64,000 bases of DNA from Trochalopteron elliotii (taxonomy: Eukaryota > Chordata > Aves > Passeriformes > Leiothrichidae). The notes below the pieces were generated by a model, which was given only the letters and a program-made list of their open reading frames with translations, made no database searches and was not told the origin of the DNA. Both the position numbers and the translations under genes were made by a program. Location of the stretch: positions 372,001 to 436,000 of the forward strand of contig JANPWX010000038.1 of NCBI GenBank assembly GCA_024734555.1. The letters run 5' to 3'. Below are positions 10,546 through 24,393 of this stretch, piece after piece (the stretch's first letter is position 1; every line of letters starts with the position of its first letter).

Positions 10546-13132
10546 GTGCTTCAGGGTACGGGAGAATGAAAAATAAAGCCCAGACCTGCAGGAAAGTAGG
10601 ATTTTCTGTCAGCTGTGTATTGTTTTCTCCAGCAGTACCTAAAACCCAACCAGTTGTATCTGCCTTTACAGTTGGATTAATAACGTAGGGTTTTTACCCC
10701 AGAGGATTTCATTTTTCAAATCTTTGCCAAAGCAACTTCCAACTTATGTGTGGAAGCATCTGCCTGTCCTCTATTTACTGTCAGAACAATTTACAGTCAA
10801 GTGTAGCAAAACCTTCTCCCAGGACAATATAAAAATAAAAACTCTCCCCTAACATGACACTAATATGGAATTATCACTATAACAGTCTACAACTTTTCAA
10901 TAATTGCTCCAAAGACAGAGTTAAAATTGGTTTGCCTGGGAACGTGTTGTAAACTCCAGCAATGTCTGTCTTTCATTCATTAAGGCATTGAAATATTTCC
11001 CCAGAAGACAAGGATTCAGACATGAACAACTGCTCATTCTACTGAAATAAAGCCCAACATCTGCTTCATTCTAAGGATACTTGTATTTGCATTTGAAATC
11101 ACAGTTAAATGGAAAGTGTGTTATTTTCTGGCATAAAATGTAATTCTAAAGATGTTGAAATTCAGCATTCTTTATCTGGATTCTAATTGTGCTTATAAAT
11201 TATATTCCTATTTTGTATGAAATTGTGAAACTTTTTACAGTATCTAAGTGATGTCTCATAATGAGCTGCCATAAGGATAGATCCTTCCATTTCTCTAAGA
11301 CACCTTTTCTAGAATAATTATTCATTTTAGCTTTTTATCTGTCAGTGTCCTAGGTGTTTGACCATGCACCAAAAGGGAAAGAACATGAAACACATTGTAT
11401 ACCAAGAATGGGACCTCTGGCCTCAGCAGTGGCAGGAAAACAAAAAGAGACTCTTCTCCTGCAAGTTTGTAGGAAAAGCTGTGTCTTGAATAGCTGTTCT
11501 CCTGACTGAAATAAAGAAATGGGAAGTGAATGTAAGTTTATTTGCTCTGAAGTATTTGAAGCACTTCAGCATTTAAATTGTGGGTACATTACAGACAGAC
11601 TATAAAAATGTTTCTTGTCCTTTGTTGCAAACCTGCTTACTGGTTTCCTTTGATTGCCAATTGGCCAATTCTGGCATCTGTGAGAAACGAGTGCTACATT
11701 TTAACATATTTTTAAGTTTTCTTTGATACTGTATTAAAACAATGTCCTACCCCCTTTGCCTTTCTAAGGTGTTAGAATATGAAACTGTCAATACTGGACT
11801 AAAAGATTCAGGCAACCCAAAATCCTCCATCTGACCATAACACTTGCTTAGGAAAGAGTATAGGACACCAGATCTGTAGAGAGAAGGCTAAACCAGTAGA
11901 TGTGTTTCTTACTGGAAAATACGGTGTGGCAAAGCAAGTCTTTTTTTCTGTATCCATGGGAAAATACTTTCATTTTGGTTTAGGTCCTGATGGCTGCAAC
12001 AATAAATGGTGTGATTTGTCAGTCTTAATCTCATGAGGACAAGAGAGATTTTTCCCTTCAATTCCTGTTGGTGATCAGTGTTCATGATAAATTATGACTA
12101 AAAAGTGTCCTCCAACAACACTTTCCTTAGGGTTTTACTTGCATGTGGCTTATTTCCAGTGAGCTGGAGAAGAATAAAAGAAAAGGTTTTGCACTTTAGC
12201 AGTTTAAACAGTTTCCAAATAATGGCCATTTCATAATGAGAAAGTGACACACTGTCACTTCAGTGGTGGTATTTCTGTTTCTTCAGTGAATGGATTGACT
12301 TTTGTAGAGGTAAAATAATTTACATGGAATGAGCCTCTCAGTGATGGTATATCTATTTTTGTAAGTTAACGATTTTTTAATATTTGTCTAGAGCTATACT
12401 TTCACATGTCATCAAATGAAGCCTTACTTCCTGCCAAGCCCTAGGTAGAAAAGAGGAGTTGGTATCTTGTCTATCACTATTGTTGGTTAGGGTTAGAGTT
12501 TTTATTTCATCTTTTCCCTGTTCTCTTTTTAGTCTCTTTGTATCCATTTACCTTGCCTTACATCTTCATGCCAGGTTTGTTCTCTTTTTACTTTTTTGCT
12601 GTTTGCTCTCCTTTTTTACCACAAGTGACCTTAAGTACACAGGTAATCCAATATCACTTTAGCTTTGAACTTTTGAACCAAAAGCCTTCAAGCTAGAGAA
12701 AAAACATGATTCCTGTCACTTTTCTGTCCACAGAGAGTTGCATAGGCAGTCTGTAGCAGGCAAGTAACTAAGAATTTTTTATTTCATTGACTATTTATGT
12801 GGTGTAAATCAGCATTTCTCTTCTACAAAAGTCAAGGGAACTCAAAGCAATTTGCATCAGGTAGGAGCTGACTATTAAAAGTCCTGCATTTTTAATGTTA
12901 GAGGAAATTTTCAAATACAGATATCCATATATTTGTTTTCCACACAACAAACACTGAGAACAAAATCAGGGACGATCCTTCTTGTAAGGCTTGTATTTTT
13001 ATGCATCCTTTCTACTGCACTATCAATGTTCATGTGACCAAAATGATCTATCCTCTGTCCCCTCCAACCCTCACCCCAAGTGTTGCCCTCAAATGAGCAG
13101 CCTACCTCAAGCTTATTCCCCTTCACATATAA
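10546..13132. other. Long non-coding AT-rich stretch
   Basis: No coding ORF, RNA gene or repeat was recognised. The short ORFs at 12459-12662 and 12911-13219 have no motif; the latter overlaps a CR1 piece. Possible conserved regulatory DNA cannot be judged from one species. Confidence 0.55.
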
Positions 13133-13219
13133 AATCATAAAATCATTAATGTTGGAAAAAACATCCAAAATCAAGTCCAGCCTTTGAGTGAGTACATTGA
13201 AGAGCCACAAATCCAGCAT
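13133..13219 (-). mobile_element. Diverged CR1 3' end, antisense
   Basis: AATCATAAAATCATTAATGTTGG followed by 'aaaaacatccaaaatcaagtccagcctttgag' matches the reverse complement of a CR1 3' end ('aatcatagaatcat...gttggaaa(g)acctccaagatcatcgagtccaacc'). About 85 bp is recognisable. The terminal repeat pair is present, so the 3' end is retained and the rest truncated or decayed. Confidence 0.75.
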
Positions 13220-16200
13220 GATTCCTTGTCGTAGTAATGAAATACAAATATAAAATAACTCTCACAGGAATTGATGAGGTATGTGGAGACACTGTAAAAT
13301 GCATATTATTAGGAGAGCATTCAGTAGATCATATGTCATCTGGCAAATGGCCACATCTTTACATTAATGATCTTGGACCAGTGTTAAATAAGCAGTTAGG
13401 ACTGTTGGGGCTTGAAGGGATGAAATATTCTTTTTTAATTAATTAACCAACTGAATTAATATTTGACATGCCTGTTACCCTTTTTGTCCTCCTTATGGTG
13501 AGTTCTTTGGATAATTGAATTAAGTTTGATATCCATCTAACTCACCACAGTGTACAGATTGAAAAAATTGCCATATTTCTACTCCTGCCTGGTCATAACC
13601 CTGACTGTATTGCTTTATTTATGACAATTTAATGTAAAAAATCTCAGTCTATCTGATACTAAGAAAATCTTCCTTTAGCCTTTCACATTGCTTACAGTGG
13701 ATATATCAACCAAAGAGTTTATAACTTTTCCTTTATCAATGTGACTCTAACCTGTTAATCAGCTCCCACATATTCTTCCTGAAGGAGAAAGGATTAACCT
13801 TTGAATGTAATACAATTTTATCATTTTGCATCCTTTGGTAGAACAGGAATACAGAGGAAAGCCTACCTGTGGACATGATTCATCTTCCTCTAATGATGCC
13901 AAGAGCTTGGTACCTCATTTTTTAAGGATAGAACTTATGCAATCACAAAGGAATGATAAGTAAAAATCTCTTGCATATGGAAGTCAAGAAAACACTGTTT
14001 TACTAAGTCAGATCTGAGTTTCATGTATTCAGTGTTCCAATTGCACAGGAACTCCTCCGGAGGTATTTGTTTGTACAGCACAACTCAGAAAGACTTGATA
14101 AATATAATTCATTCTGAAAACTATTTCTTCCAGTGAGGAAGTAAAAGAATAAATCATTATATTGTAAATCCATTCACTGCAACTGCCCAACAATTTTCCT
14201 CCTTGTCTTTATAGACAGGTAGGCTCAACTTGGTCCGCAGTCCCTTCCTCTGAGAAACCTATTCCTTTCTAATGACTAAGCCTTGACTCCAAGCTTAGGC
14301 ACCTTAAACAGGTTAATTTAATTCAATTTTGATCTCTAAATGAATGCTTCTGCCCTGGGGTGTGTTTACTTTAGGTGGGCAGTACAACGTTGGAGACCAG
14401 TCCCTGTTGATGACAGTGTGGAGCATCCACACCCCTGTGAAAAATGAGTTCCACTCTCTTAGAGAAATTTATAAGTTTAATAAAAAATAAAAATAGACAA
14501 CTGGGAGACAGAAAGGCAAAAGTTCCAGCTGGGTGTCTCACCAGAAAGCACACACTTCTCTTTCAACTACTGTGTTTTAAGGATTGCTGTATTACATATT
14601 CAATAGATATTAATGCATGATTCAAAACATTCTTTTCGCGTTTTTATCTGTTTCAAGTATCCCCAGTCATCTTATCTGATAGATTTATTTGTGGATGGCT
14701 CCTCTCTGTCTGGTAACATGGGTCTTATAAATCTTTCTCTTGAGGTTTTTGGTTATTTTCATTTTGATAAAAAACCCAGAAAGTTAGCAGTCTTTATGCA
14801 GGGTTACAAGGTGACCACTCTCTCCCCATATCTTCTGGCTTGGTCAGTTTAGATGTTACAAAGAAGAAAAAAAAGCAGTCTTTTACTATTAACTCTCTGG
14901 TACAATCAAAAAATTTACATTCATTACCTTTCTAAGCTCTATTAATAAAACATAATACCATACAATTATACATATAGTATTCATGTTAATATTTGTGAAA
15001 AGCCAACTATATAATATGCATTTATAACACCCTTTATTTAAGTGAATCATTTAGGTGAAAAACACCCCTATACTTAATGCCATAAAGGGCTGTAAATAGC
15101 TTTGGTTAGGTCACATTTTCCTCACTGACATGCAAATGCAGTAATGCTTCTATACAGTGTGCCAAATAAATTATGCTTTGGTTTGGAGATCTGTATCAGA
15201 TGTCTCCATACTACAGAGTAAAGGAGGAATAAAAACCACACACATTAATCATTGTCCTGATCTCCACCCCTCTCACTCAACTTCCCTCCTTCAAAATAGT
15301 TCTTTTTTTTTTTTTCCCTTTGGTTACGGTTGCAGTCTGGAAGGGAGAAATACACTAGGTTTATGGTCTGAATCCTTTCCTCATTTAAAACTGTGATTGT
15401 TTTTATAAAGAGTATTCCTGCAGGTCCTGATTCTCCATGGATTAGTACTAATACTTTAAAGAGCAGCTCACTTAGCTAGCTCCTGTTTTAATAGGGCAAG
15501 GACCTCTATTTATTCTGTCTGCCTTTTCTTTACATTTAATCTCTTGACAGGGAACTGTGGGAATGCTTGGATTTTTATGACTCTCAAATTGGTGCTGAAT
15601 CCCTTCTCTTATCCTTCTTACTTTTTTTATTTATTGATGGAAAACATTGCATTACAATAAAAGTCTACTGTTGGGACAACTTAATCCTGTTTCAATTTTC
15701 TTGCAGTTTTCCTTTAGTAACTTAGCTATTTTAAAAACAAGCAGCCCAAACAAGCTGAATACCACAGTGAGAAGTTTTGCTTTGCAGATGGATATGGTTT
15801 GCACAGTTCTCCCAGCCCTTAGAAAAGCTCCTCATCCTGAGACACTGGATAGAAATGCAGATATTGCTTCCCAAGCAGGAAAATAACACATCTCCTTATT
15901 TGAGAGGTGAAAAATAAAAAAAACAAACCTGAAATTGGACACATGGATTTTACTTGCCAAATCAGAAATACAAGTAAGTTTGTTTCCTAGGGTGTATGCT
16001 CCAAGACTTCTGCCAAGAAGTGTCTCATCCTGAAAGAACACAAGAGATACAGGGGCAGTGGTGGTGGAGTGAAGAGGAGGGTGTGCCCAGACAGTTGTCT
16101 GTGCTGCTTCCCCTTACATCTCCACAGGTCTGCTTTAGACAGACATGCACTCCTGCTTCTCTTTAGTATGAAAACCAAATTATTTTTAATGCCATTGACA

Positions 16201-17257
16201 ATAGCATTGAAAAGATCCCCTTGATTGAGACTTACCAAAGCCTGCTGAATAACTTCGACAAGTCTTCTTTTGGGGAATGGTTTCCCTGAGCTAGACAGAT
16301 GATTTGCCTTGCCTTCTTGACAGGTTTTGCACTGAGTCCCCCAGAGACAAAGGAAGCAGCAGGAAGCAAAGGATCTCCCTTGGGAGAAGAGGACATATTG
16401 CAAGTTCAGAAATAGCCAGGAAGGACTGAGGAACACTTATAGCCTAGAAGGTGCTACGTGAATTTGCTCGGTGGTGTGCATAATTTATTGGACAAAAATA
16501 CAGAGAAAGGTTGACGGATGTTCTGTTATGTGGTTGTGTGTGAAATGTGTTTTTTCATGTAACCTCTAGCTCACTTCTGCTAATGTAAAGATTTGTGTAT
16601 TCATAAATCCCATTTCCTTGAAATAATGTCTAAAAGAAAGTCAGTGTTTCTTTGGGTGATTGGATAAATAACCAAACAGTTACATTTTAATCTAAATAAA
16701 GTTTTTAATCATTCCCTGCAATTCCCAGAAGGCTGGTATTATGACAAGTCAAACAATCTAGCCACCTAACTGAATTAATTCTATTTACTACAAAACTGAG
16801 GGTGGGAGAACAAATATAAAACCTCCGGAATTATCATAGTTGCCATTTAACTTTCATGCAGGTAGTGTTGGTCCAAATCACCCAGTACCTCCAGCAAAAT
16901 AACTTCATCTGAGGGTGATGTTGTTAGATATTCCTAGAAAATTGTTAAACTGAGCAAGAAGGAAAAAGAAATTCAAAACTAAAAAACAAAAGTGAAAAAA
17001 CCAATTTGCCGTGCTGGACTATTACTCATGAAGAAGAGGTCAGTACTTTCCAAATATAAAGGAACATACCACAGTTTTGCAGAAATCACTATTGTGAGTG
17101 AACCACCACTCTCAGCAATTGTTTCAAAACTGCTGTGGGGAAGCTGGAAAGTCTGAAAATGTTTATTTGTAAACACACATTTTTTTTGTCTGAGTATTCC
17201 CACATCGTCACCAGGGTAAGCTGGTGGTGAAAACATTGGGTTCATATCTTGTGCTTT
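13220..17257. other. Long non-coding stretch
   Basis: No feature is supported apart from a T-rich run at about 15303-15315. The longest ORF here, 15987-16436 on the minus strand (149 codons), shows no recognisable domain, signal peptide or splice context and is considered a chance ORF. Scattered GC-richer words at 16020-16440 do not match a repeat I know. Confidence 0.55.
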
Positions 17258-17448
17258 ACTGCACTGGAACACATTTTCCAGAGAAGCTGTGGATATCTCA
17301 CCCCTGGAAGTGCTCAAGGCCAGGTGAACGGGGCTCTGAGAAACCTGGATTAGTGGAAGATGTCCCTGCCCATGGCAGGGGGTTGGAATTAATGATCTGT
17401 AAGGTCCCCTACAACACAAATCATTCTGTGATAATTCTGTAATTCTAA
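17258..17448 (+). mobile_element. CR1 LINE 3' end, sense
   Basis: Sequence from GCACTGGAACACATTTTCCAGAGAAGCTGTGG through 'ctcaaggccaggtgaacggggctctgagaaacctgg' and CCCATGGCAGGGGGTTGGAA to the terminal ATTCTGTGATAATTCTGTAATTC is a 5'-truncated CR1 with an intact, slightly expanded 3' repeat. It explains the 146-codon minus-strand ORF at 16979-17419, which runs across it and is not a gene. Confidence 0.93.
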
Positions 17449-18878
17449 AAAATTTTTCTTAGAATTTATAAGAAAAAATCTACATCCATGGGTAGCATAG
17501 GAATCTTTGTACTTAGTAGTTTTTTCCTTGCCATAGCCACAAAGTTTTTAGATTAACATGGAGCCTATTGCACACCAAACTGCAGAAACTTTCTGACAGG
17601 GGCCTTTGAGGTTATCTAATGCTCCTGATACAGCTGTGTTACTTGCATATTTTGTGTAAATTTCTGTCTCAATGTTGAAGAGAAAGGAAAAAAAATATTT
17701 GGAAGTTAAATGATCAGAAGTACATAAAAAGCTATGGTAAGGTAAAAAACACAACAAATCATGCTTACTTATGGATAGCAGGTATTTACACCCTGAAGTC
17801 AACAGAAGAAAGAATTCTGGGAATATGAATGGTGTCACACCAGAGGAAAAGAGAAATGTCAAGGTCTGTTTACTGGTAGTGAATACTGAGTGGGTTTAAG
17901 TGGAGCCTATTACAGTAATTGATACTTTTACATTAAATAATAGAGGTGACCAAACTGTTCCTGTGATCCTGTAATTCTAAAATTGAAAGGAGAATACTCC
18001 AAAGTATACTTTCTTTGGAGGAACTTAGGTGACTCTAAAAGCAAACTGCCTTTATTCTTCTAAGTTTTGAGGATAGCCCATTTATGTTAGGCCTTTTTGC
18101 AGGGTAAGGGCAGGGAAATGAAGCTTAACAGAAGTTTTTAAAACTATTAGAAAACCTATTTCAGCATGTTAATAGACTAGTGAGGTAAGTTATGCACAGT
18201 CTTGAAAAATGGTTTTTACAACACTCATCCTACCCTTTTCAGCTGATAGACACTTCAGACTCTCTCTCTCTCTGTGATTCAATTAAATAGAAAACTAAAA
18301 GTAAGGGTATTTTGGCAGGGAAACTAAATTATATCGACTATGTAAATCACTTGTCAGGAATCTAGCAGCTGTTTTCCTGAATTCATGAACAGCCAGGGGA
18401 AAACTAAAGCTGTGAGAGTTTACAAGCTGCTCACCAATTCATCCATTCCTTTACACAGGAATAATCTGAAACTTTCCAGCACCCACTGGAATGAAAACTC
18501 ATCCATGCCAATAAATTTTTCACAGGCAGGCTTCAATAATCTGCCTGCAAGATTGCACTTGAGGCTCTCTAAAGAGGGCACTAGAATGTGATATTAGCAG
18601 TGAGCTGTTTTGTCTCTTCAGATTATTTTCTGCTGCGGATGCATATGGGGAGCAGTGAGGGAGATCCTAACTCACTCAGGGGAACAGGCTGTGCCTTCAG
18701 CTGCAGAAGGGAGGGAGGGAGGGGAGAGGAGAGAGAAACAAATGCTGAGGTCCTTCCAAAAGCAGGAAGGAGGTCATAACTTAAAATTTGTGCCATTCTC
18801 TCCACATCTCCCCTGGATATCCATGAAATAGCCAGCCCAACCATTGCAGCTGCAGACCAGAAAGAACAAGTGTGTGTA
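17449..18878. other. Non-coding stretch with a short CT run
   Basis: A (CT)7-like run lies at about 18260-18274. A purine-rich stretch (GGGAGGGAGGGGAGAGGAGAG) lies at about 18707-18735. No coding or RNA feature was seen. Confidence 0.55.
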
Positions 18879-19027
18879 CCAGTGCTCTAAGGCATGGCTC
18901 CAACAGAGAGCTCCAAGGGACCAGTGCTCCAAGGCATGGCTCCAACAGAGAGCTCCAAGGGACCAGTGCTCCAAGGCATGGCTCCAACAGAGAGCTCCAA
19001 GGGACCAGTGCTCCAAGGGATGGCTCT
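18879..19027. repeat. 42-bp minisatellite, 3.5 copies
   Basis: Three full units (18879-18920, 18921-18962, 18963-19004) and a partial fourth (19005-19027). Units 2 and 3 are identical; unit 1 has one change (CTCTAA for CTCCAA). Each unit holds three GCTCCAA cores at unit positions 6, 19 and 32, so the 42-mer seems built from smaller units of 13-16 bp. Because 42 is a multiple of three, several frames on both strands stay open with a 14-residue periodic peptide. These ORFs (18774-19016 minus, 18844-19050 plus) are by-products of the repeat and not supported genes. Near-identity of units suggests recent expansion. Confidence 0.97.
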
Positions 19028-20759
19028 GGAGTTTTGACTTTATTTGCTAGGGCTTACCCTGAGTGGTGTTGAAGAACCATAAACTTCCAGCATAGGATAA
19101 CTCCTCCATGAAATACAATGAGCTGCTTGTACACATCTCTAAGCTTTGGTAACAAGTGGTTTACCTTTGTCTCTCAAAGCACCCGTGTACCACCCAGGAC
19201 AATTATTCCAGCTACATAAACAAGATTTCTTTAATCAATACCTGCTGATTTCTAAGCACCTTGAATTCAGCTGACACACATAGTAGAAATTGCCTTCAGC
19301 AACAGTTTCAGAAAACCAGAGTATATGTTTGTAGGGCTAGATATAGACATGGTTTTGATTACATTTAATGACTGCATACAAAGAACAGATTATTTTCTGC
19401 CCTGCACAGAACATACCACATCTGAGTACGATTCATACCTACCAAAAATCTCCAACGCTCTCAGCGATTTAAAGGGGTATTTCAGCTGTATAAAATTTTA
19501 AAAGTATCTTTGCCATGAGTAGTTCTCTTAAATTAACGTGTGTTTTCTTCCTGCATATGAGTTGGACCAAAAATATGCTGAATGCTGGTGGTTGTCAACT
19601 GATGCACATGCCATAAAAATTTTCTGTGATATTTTTATATTTTTCTAATGTATGCCAAGCAACTGGGTACCACAAATACATGATGCACAGAACAGAAATT
19701 TAAAGCCACAGCTGCTTTCCAGACTGTTCCTGAAACAAATGTGGGGTTTCCAGGGGTCTAATTGCTTATTTTAAATGAAGCATGCACTTAAATGTCTTGC
19801 CAAGTCAAAACTTTTTTTGTAAACTCTCTTGCCCGCTATTTTTACCCGTTTTCTAGTATAATGCAAAATAGAGCTCCCACTCGAGTGCGCTGATATATAG
19901 TGAATAATTAGAGCTGAATGGAAAATAGAAATATTTTTTTTCAGGGAAAAATGTCTTCCTTGTTTTATCTCAAAATATTCCAAAAAGAAATTACAGTAAT
20001 ACAGTTAAAATTTATAATAACAGCAATGTAAAGCAATATATAGAAGTGTAGAGCAACTAACAGTAACAATGCAGAAACTGGTTTTAATTGCCTTCACCTT
20101 AACTAAATTATTGGCTCTGTGAATATTGCTATTAATTTCCACAAGATAATTAATTAGATTAAGTATTTTTACTCTGAGGAAGGAATGGTGTCAGAATACA
20201 ACCCCAGTGGGTTGACATTTTTAATCAATTTGCTGACTGCTTATAGTGGTAGCATTTTAAAAGCAGATTTAGAGTATAGAAGCCAACAAAAGAATGTTTT
20301 GCAATAACTAAATATCGCTTGCAGAGGTCAAACTTTTTTTTTCCCATTATGATATATGGATGCAGAGAAAGTTTGGCAAAAAGGTGAATAATCCTGCAGC
20401 TAGTATAGAGGTAAATGCTTGTTATTTTAGTAAATAATTGTGAATATATTCTGAAGGTGTACCAATGTCTAGTTTTTAGCTCTGGCATACTATTACCATG
20501 AATAAAATATAAAATTTTATGAAATACACATAATAAAATTTTGGGGACTTTTAATACACTGGTTTTTTCTGGCTTGGTTTAAACCCTTCCAAGTAGCACC
20601 CAATTACTGTAAGATCCCATGATTAAGAGGTGATGGGAGACACCATTGTAAAACAATAATATTATATGCTGATAAACAAGCATATCTCTTAGGCAGCATA
20701 AAATAAACTAATTCTGCTTACCTAAGAAGCTGAGGCTAAAATTGTGATGATTCAAACAA
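19028..20759. other. AT-rich non-coding stretch
   Basis: Nothing recognised. The ORFs at 19771-19983 and 20225-20488 on the minus strand lack any motif. Confidence 0.55.
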
Positions 20760-20875
20760 ATGTTTTTTGCTTTATTTCTTTCCCCCTCCTCCCATTTTTC
20801 CTTCTTTCAGTTTTTTTTCTCTTTCTCACTGACCCCTTATCTTTTTTGCCTTTTCTCTTCCCTGTTTCTTTCTAT
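20760..20875. repeat. Pyrimidine-rich low-complexity tract
   Basis: About 115 bp are almost entirely T and C on the plus strand (runs such as TTTCCCCCTCCTCCC and TTTTTTTTCTCTTTCTC). The 66-codon ORF over it is compositionally biased (F, S and L) and is not a gene. Confidence 0.85.
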
Positions 20876-23800
20876 GAAAGCTGGTTGTCCATGGAGAGGA
20901 ATTCATAATGGAAATTCAACATTCTACAGTGCAATTCCAAATCATACTTGTACAAGTTGACCTTGGCAGATTTTTCAAAGTAGATGGTTTTACACAGCTA
21001 TAGCAGTGAACCTACTTCTTAATGTTCTTATTAGAAAAATAATTCTGCTTCCAGGTGGATGATCTATCATAATGGGAAATGAGTAGCTTATCATTACAAT
21101 GAAGAAACTGGATTTTGGCTGAGAATATAAACAGCACACCAGTCCTAACTTTCATACCATGAGTGAAAGTTAAAATAGAAGTCTGATAGTGAATATCTAT
21201 TGAAATTAATGAAAATAGCTGTGCTTAGCTGCTGAGATTCAGACTGAATCTGAAAGGTAGTTACAGAAAAAAGCTCAAAAGTAAGTAAGTTACAGCAAGC
21301 AAAAACATGCAAGAAAATAAAATAGAGTTCAGTAGGTAAGAAAACAAAGGATGATGGACAAGAAACTGGTTGAAAAGTGCTGACACTTTATTAGGCATGT
21401 TGATATTTTAGAAGACAGGTTGCCATTAAGGAAGTTTATATTTTTCTTTGTTCTTTTATCCTGCTCTTTCACAATGTTCAGGTGCAAAATGACATCAAAG
21501 AAGATATTGAATGATTGGTTCCAAAACATCTGAGGAACTGAATAGAGTGCCCAGATTTTCCTCTGTTCTTCCCCTCTCATCTTCCCATCCTGCATTTGAA
21601 CCCATTTAATGGCATTTCTATTGCATTTGCCTTAGATTGCCATTTCTTTAACTGTATCTCTTATTTACCTTTTTTGTAAGGCTTTTTCTACAGCCTTGTT
21701 TTCTTTTCTGCTTTCGCCTACAGTTTGTACATTTTCCCTTGTTATACTCTCTAGCACTACACTCAGGAACAGTGGATACTGCATCAATAGGAGTCCCCAA
21801 TGCATGCACTGCTCACCTGTACTTTACCTTTCTTTTCTCTAAATTTCTCCTTTTACAATATTCATTAAACAATGTAAGTAAATGAAATATTTGTGGACTA
21901 TTTGCAGCTTTCAACAAATTTTAGTTTTGTAATTTATTTACTTGCAAAGATATTGTTGGCTTCGTACTTTTCACAGGTGAAAACAGCTAGTTTTTGTGTG
22001 GTTTTATGAGCCCAAACACCTCCAGACAACATTGTTAACACACATAATGTCCTTGAATGATAGATTTAGTACTTAAATCTCTTATTTAAGGGAACATTCT
22101 ATATAATTAGAAGTAAGTGGAGAATGTCCTGTTACATAAGCTCCCATGGAAAATTCAACACATTCTTTATGCCAAAAAATATAAAGGGAATAATTTTTAC
22201 CTATTGAAATAGGATCTGCAGCTACCATTCTTTTCAGTAGTTCCACAAACCTGACAGCCCAAGAAGTTTCTGCACAAGAAGATTTCCCTTACAGACTGCC
22301 TTGACAGGGATTGAATCTGGCAGACTGGCAGGTTATTTTGTTGTGTATTTGGCATGTCTGCTTTGTGAAAACTTTACATGTTCTAAATAGGCCTTATTTT
22401 CTCCTTTTGGGGGAATTACACCTTTCATTATTCTTTATGGCTGTATCTGTATCTTGAGGACAGATATCTCAAACATACAAATAAGAGCTGGAGCCAGAAC
22501 AGAGGCAGAGAAACCCAACCAATTGTGTGTGAACACCCAGCCCTTCTATAAACGTCTGCCGAGGAAAAGTCATAATGCAGAATCATTAGGAATGATGCCA
22601 GCAGGAAGAAACCATCAAATACCCCATTAGTAGGGCATAAAACCTGTTTACTGCTTCTTTTGTAGGATCAAGATTATCAAGGCTAAAAAGATGACAGTGA
22701 TTACTGTCTTCAGTAAGTCATGTCAGTGAATACAAGTTACATAAAACATTCTGCTTTCCATTCTTCTGCCCTGTACTGATTCAAGAACACTGCAACAAAT
22801 ATCACATAGAAAAGTAATGTTGCAGATTTGCATGTCTGACCACCTAAATTTCTGAGTCAAAGGTGATGGGAGAAAGTTTTGCACTTAAAGTGTCAAGAGG
22901 CAGGAGTGATGGGCAGCAGTTAGGGGTTAAGAAATAAGGGAGTCTAGAAATATTCCTGTAGTGTAGGAGAGGTTATCTCTGTGGGATTTACATATTTATA
23001 TTTATAGACATATAACCAGAAAGAATTTCTTGCATCTGACAGACAATACAAAAACAAAAAGATTAAAATGCATCTTGAATATGTCACTTTTGTTTCGTAA
23101 GTTTTTTACTACCTTTCTCCCTTCTAATTCTTTACAAAGGTTTATAGCCCTCAGTACAGAATTTATAAAGTTTCATTGTCTGTGTTTCAGAGTCATGCTG
23201 TGCTGTCTGATGACCTTTTCTATGTTTCAGATACTTGTAAAAAGGATATTTTACCATAGAAAGCAAAACTTGATTCTTCTGTCTGAAAATAATTCGGGGA
23301 GGGGTGAGGGTCATGATCATACTGCAAGGTAAAATGTTTCTGGAGCATGCTGCACACCACATCTATCAAATCTGCACCAAATTTTCCTTTTCCTGCTCTG
23401 CAGTTGAATGAATATGCCAGTTGTCCACAGTACTTTAGAATTATGGACAATAAATTTGGCATATTTCACAATATTTAGCTTCACAGATGTAAAGAACAAT
23501 TTTGACACACTCATCTGCTTTTTACCCTCTATAAGAAATTGGCTCTAGCACTGGCTTCTTTACATGACATCCCTTCTGCATTAATAAAAGGTCATCTTAA
23601 TAAAGTGAGGAACTTAGCCATCTCCAGCTAAGTTTTCATCCTCCAGCTCAAGTGAGTAACAGTCAAGTAGGAAGGAGTGTAGACACAGGTGTACACACAC
23701 ATACACATGTGCATCCATGCAATACATCCATTCTTTACATGACCAATGATGAAGACGTCTCAGTAACTTAGATTCTGTCCATATTTAAAGATGAGTCACT

Positions 23801-23960
23801 TTAAAGGTGTTTCATGCTCATTAGTTCTTAAGGTTTCCTCAGAGCTATGCACAGGTAGACTTCTTGGCAAAATCATGGTCCACTCATTAGCCTGAGATTT
23901 TGACACAAATTTTAACATGCTCTTCATTTTACCCATGGAGCCAAAAGCATCTAACATTAC
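20876..23960. other. Long non-coding stretch
   Basis: No repeat family, coding ORF or RNA gene recognised. The ORFs at 23030-23332 and 23132-23514 lie over each other on opposite strands with no domain. Confidence 0.55.
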
Positions 23961-24190
23961 AAGTAAATGAAATAATGAAATAAATGAATAAATAATAATA
24001 AATAAATGAATTTCAATAAATGAAATCATTCCAATCAATTCAAATCAATCTGGTTTAAAAAAACAGACAAACAAACAACAATATTCATCCATTCTTTTTT
24101 TTTTAAGAAAAAGAAACAACGAAAAAGACCCACAAACCACAAAAAACCTAAACAAAATAAACTAAGCCAGCCAAACAAAACCTTGTCTGA
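23961..24190. repeat. A-rich simple sequence (AATAA/AAATG then AAAC)
   Basis: 23961-24048 is built from AAATGAATAAATA-type words. It is followed by ACAAACAAACAA, a T10-like run and further A-rich text with AAAC words to about 24190. The tract is low-complexity and could be the remains of an expanded A-rich insertion tail. Confidence 0.85.
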
Positions 24191-24393
24191 ACATGTCTGA
24201 GATAATTTTTGACCCTGACCAGTAGCACGGGCAGAATAGAAAGAAAACAGTATAGAATGAGGGAAAAACTTCAGGCAACCTTGTCTTGGCCTGATCTATC
24301 TAACTCTTGATTTGGTCCCTCTGATCAACATCACATCACAAAAAACCTTGAAAGTATAGCACATGATGAACCATTTTGTGTTTTATCATGGAG

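Noticed and set aside
13237..13446. Fossil CR1 or coding exon after the CR1 piece at 13133
   Set aside because: A few words ('acattaatgatcttgga') recall CR1 ORF2, but the order and spacing do not continue.
15987..16436. 149-codon minus-strand ORF as a gene
   Set aside because: No recognisable domain, no upstream or downstream exon structure and no codon pattern. An ORF of this length is plausible by chance in 64 kb read in six frames.
16979..17419. 146-codon minus-strand ORF as a gene
   Set aside because: Its N-terminal half is the antisense of the CR1 3' end at 17258-17448 and the rest has no motif.
18774..19050. Periodic 14-residue peptides as a repeat protein
   Set aside because: They are read on both strands from a 42-bp minisatellite, with no initiation context, domain or flanking exon.
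20760..20960. F/S-rich ORF as a membrane peptide
   Set aside because: It arises from a pyrimidine-rich low-complexity tract.
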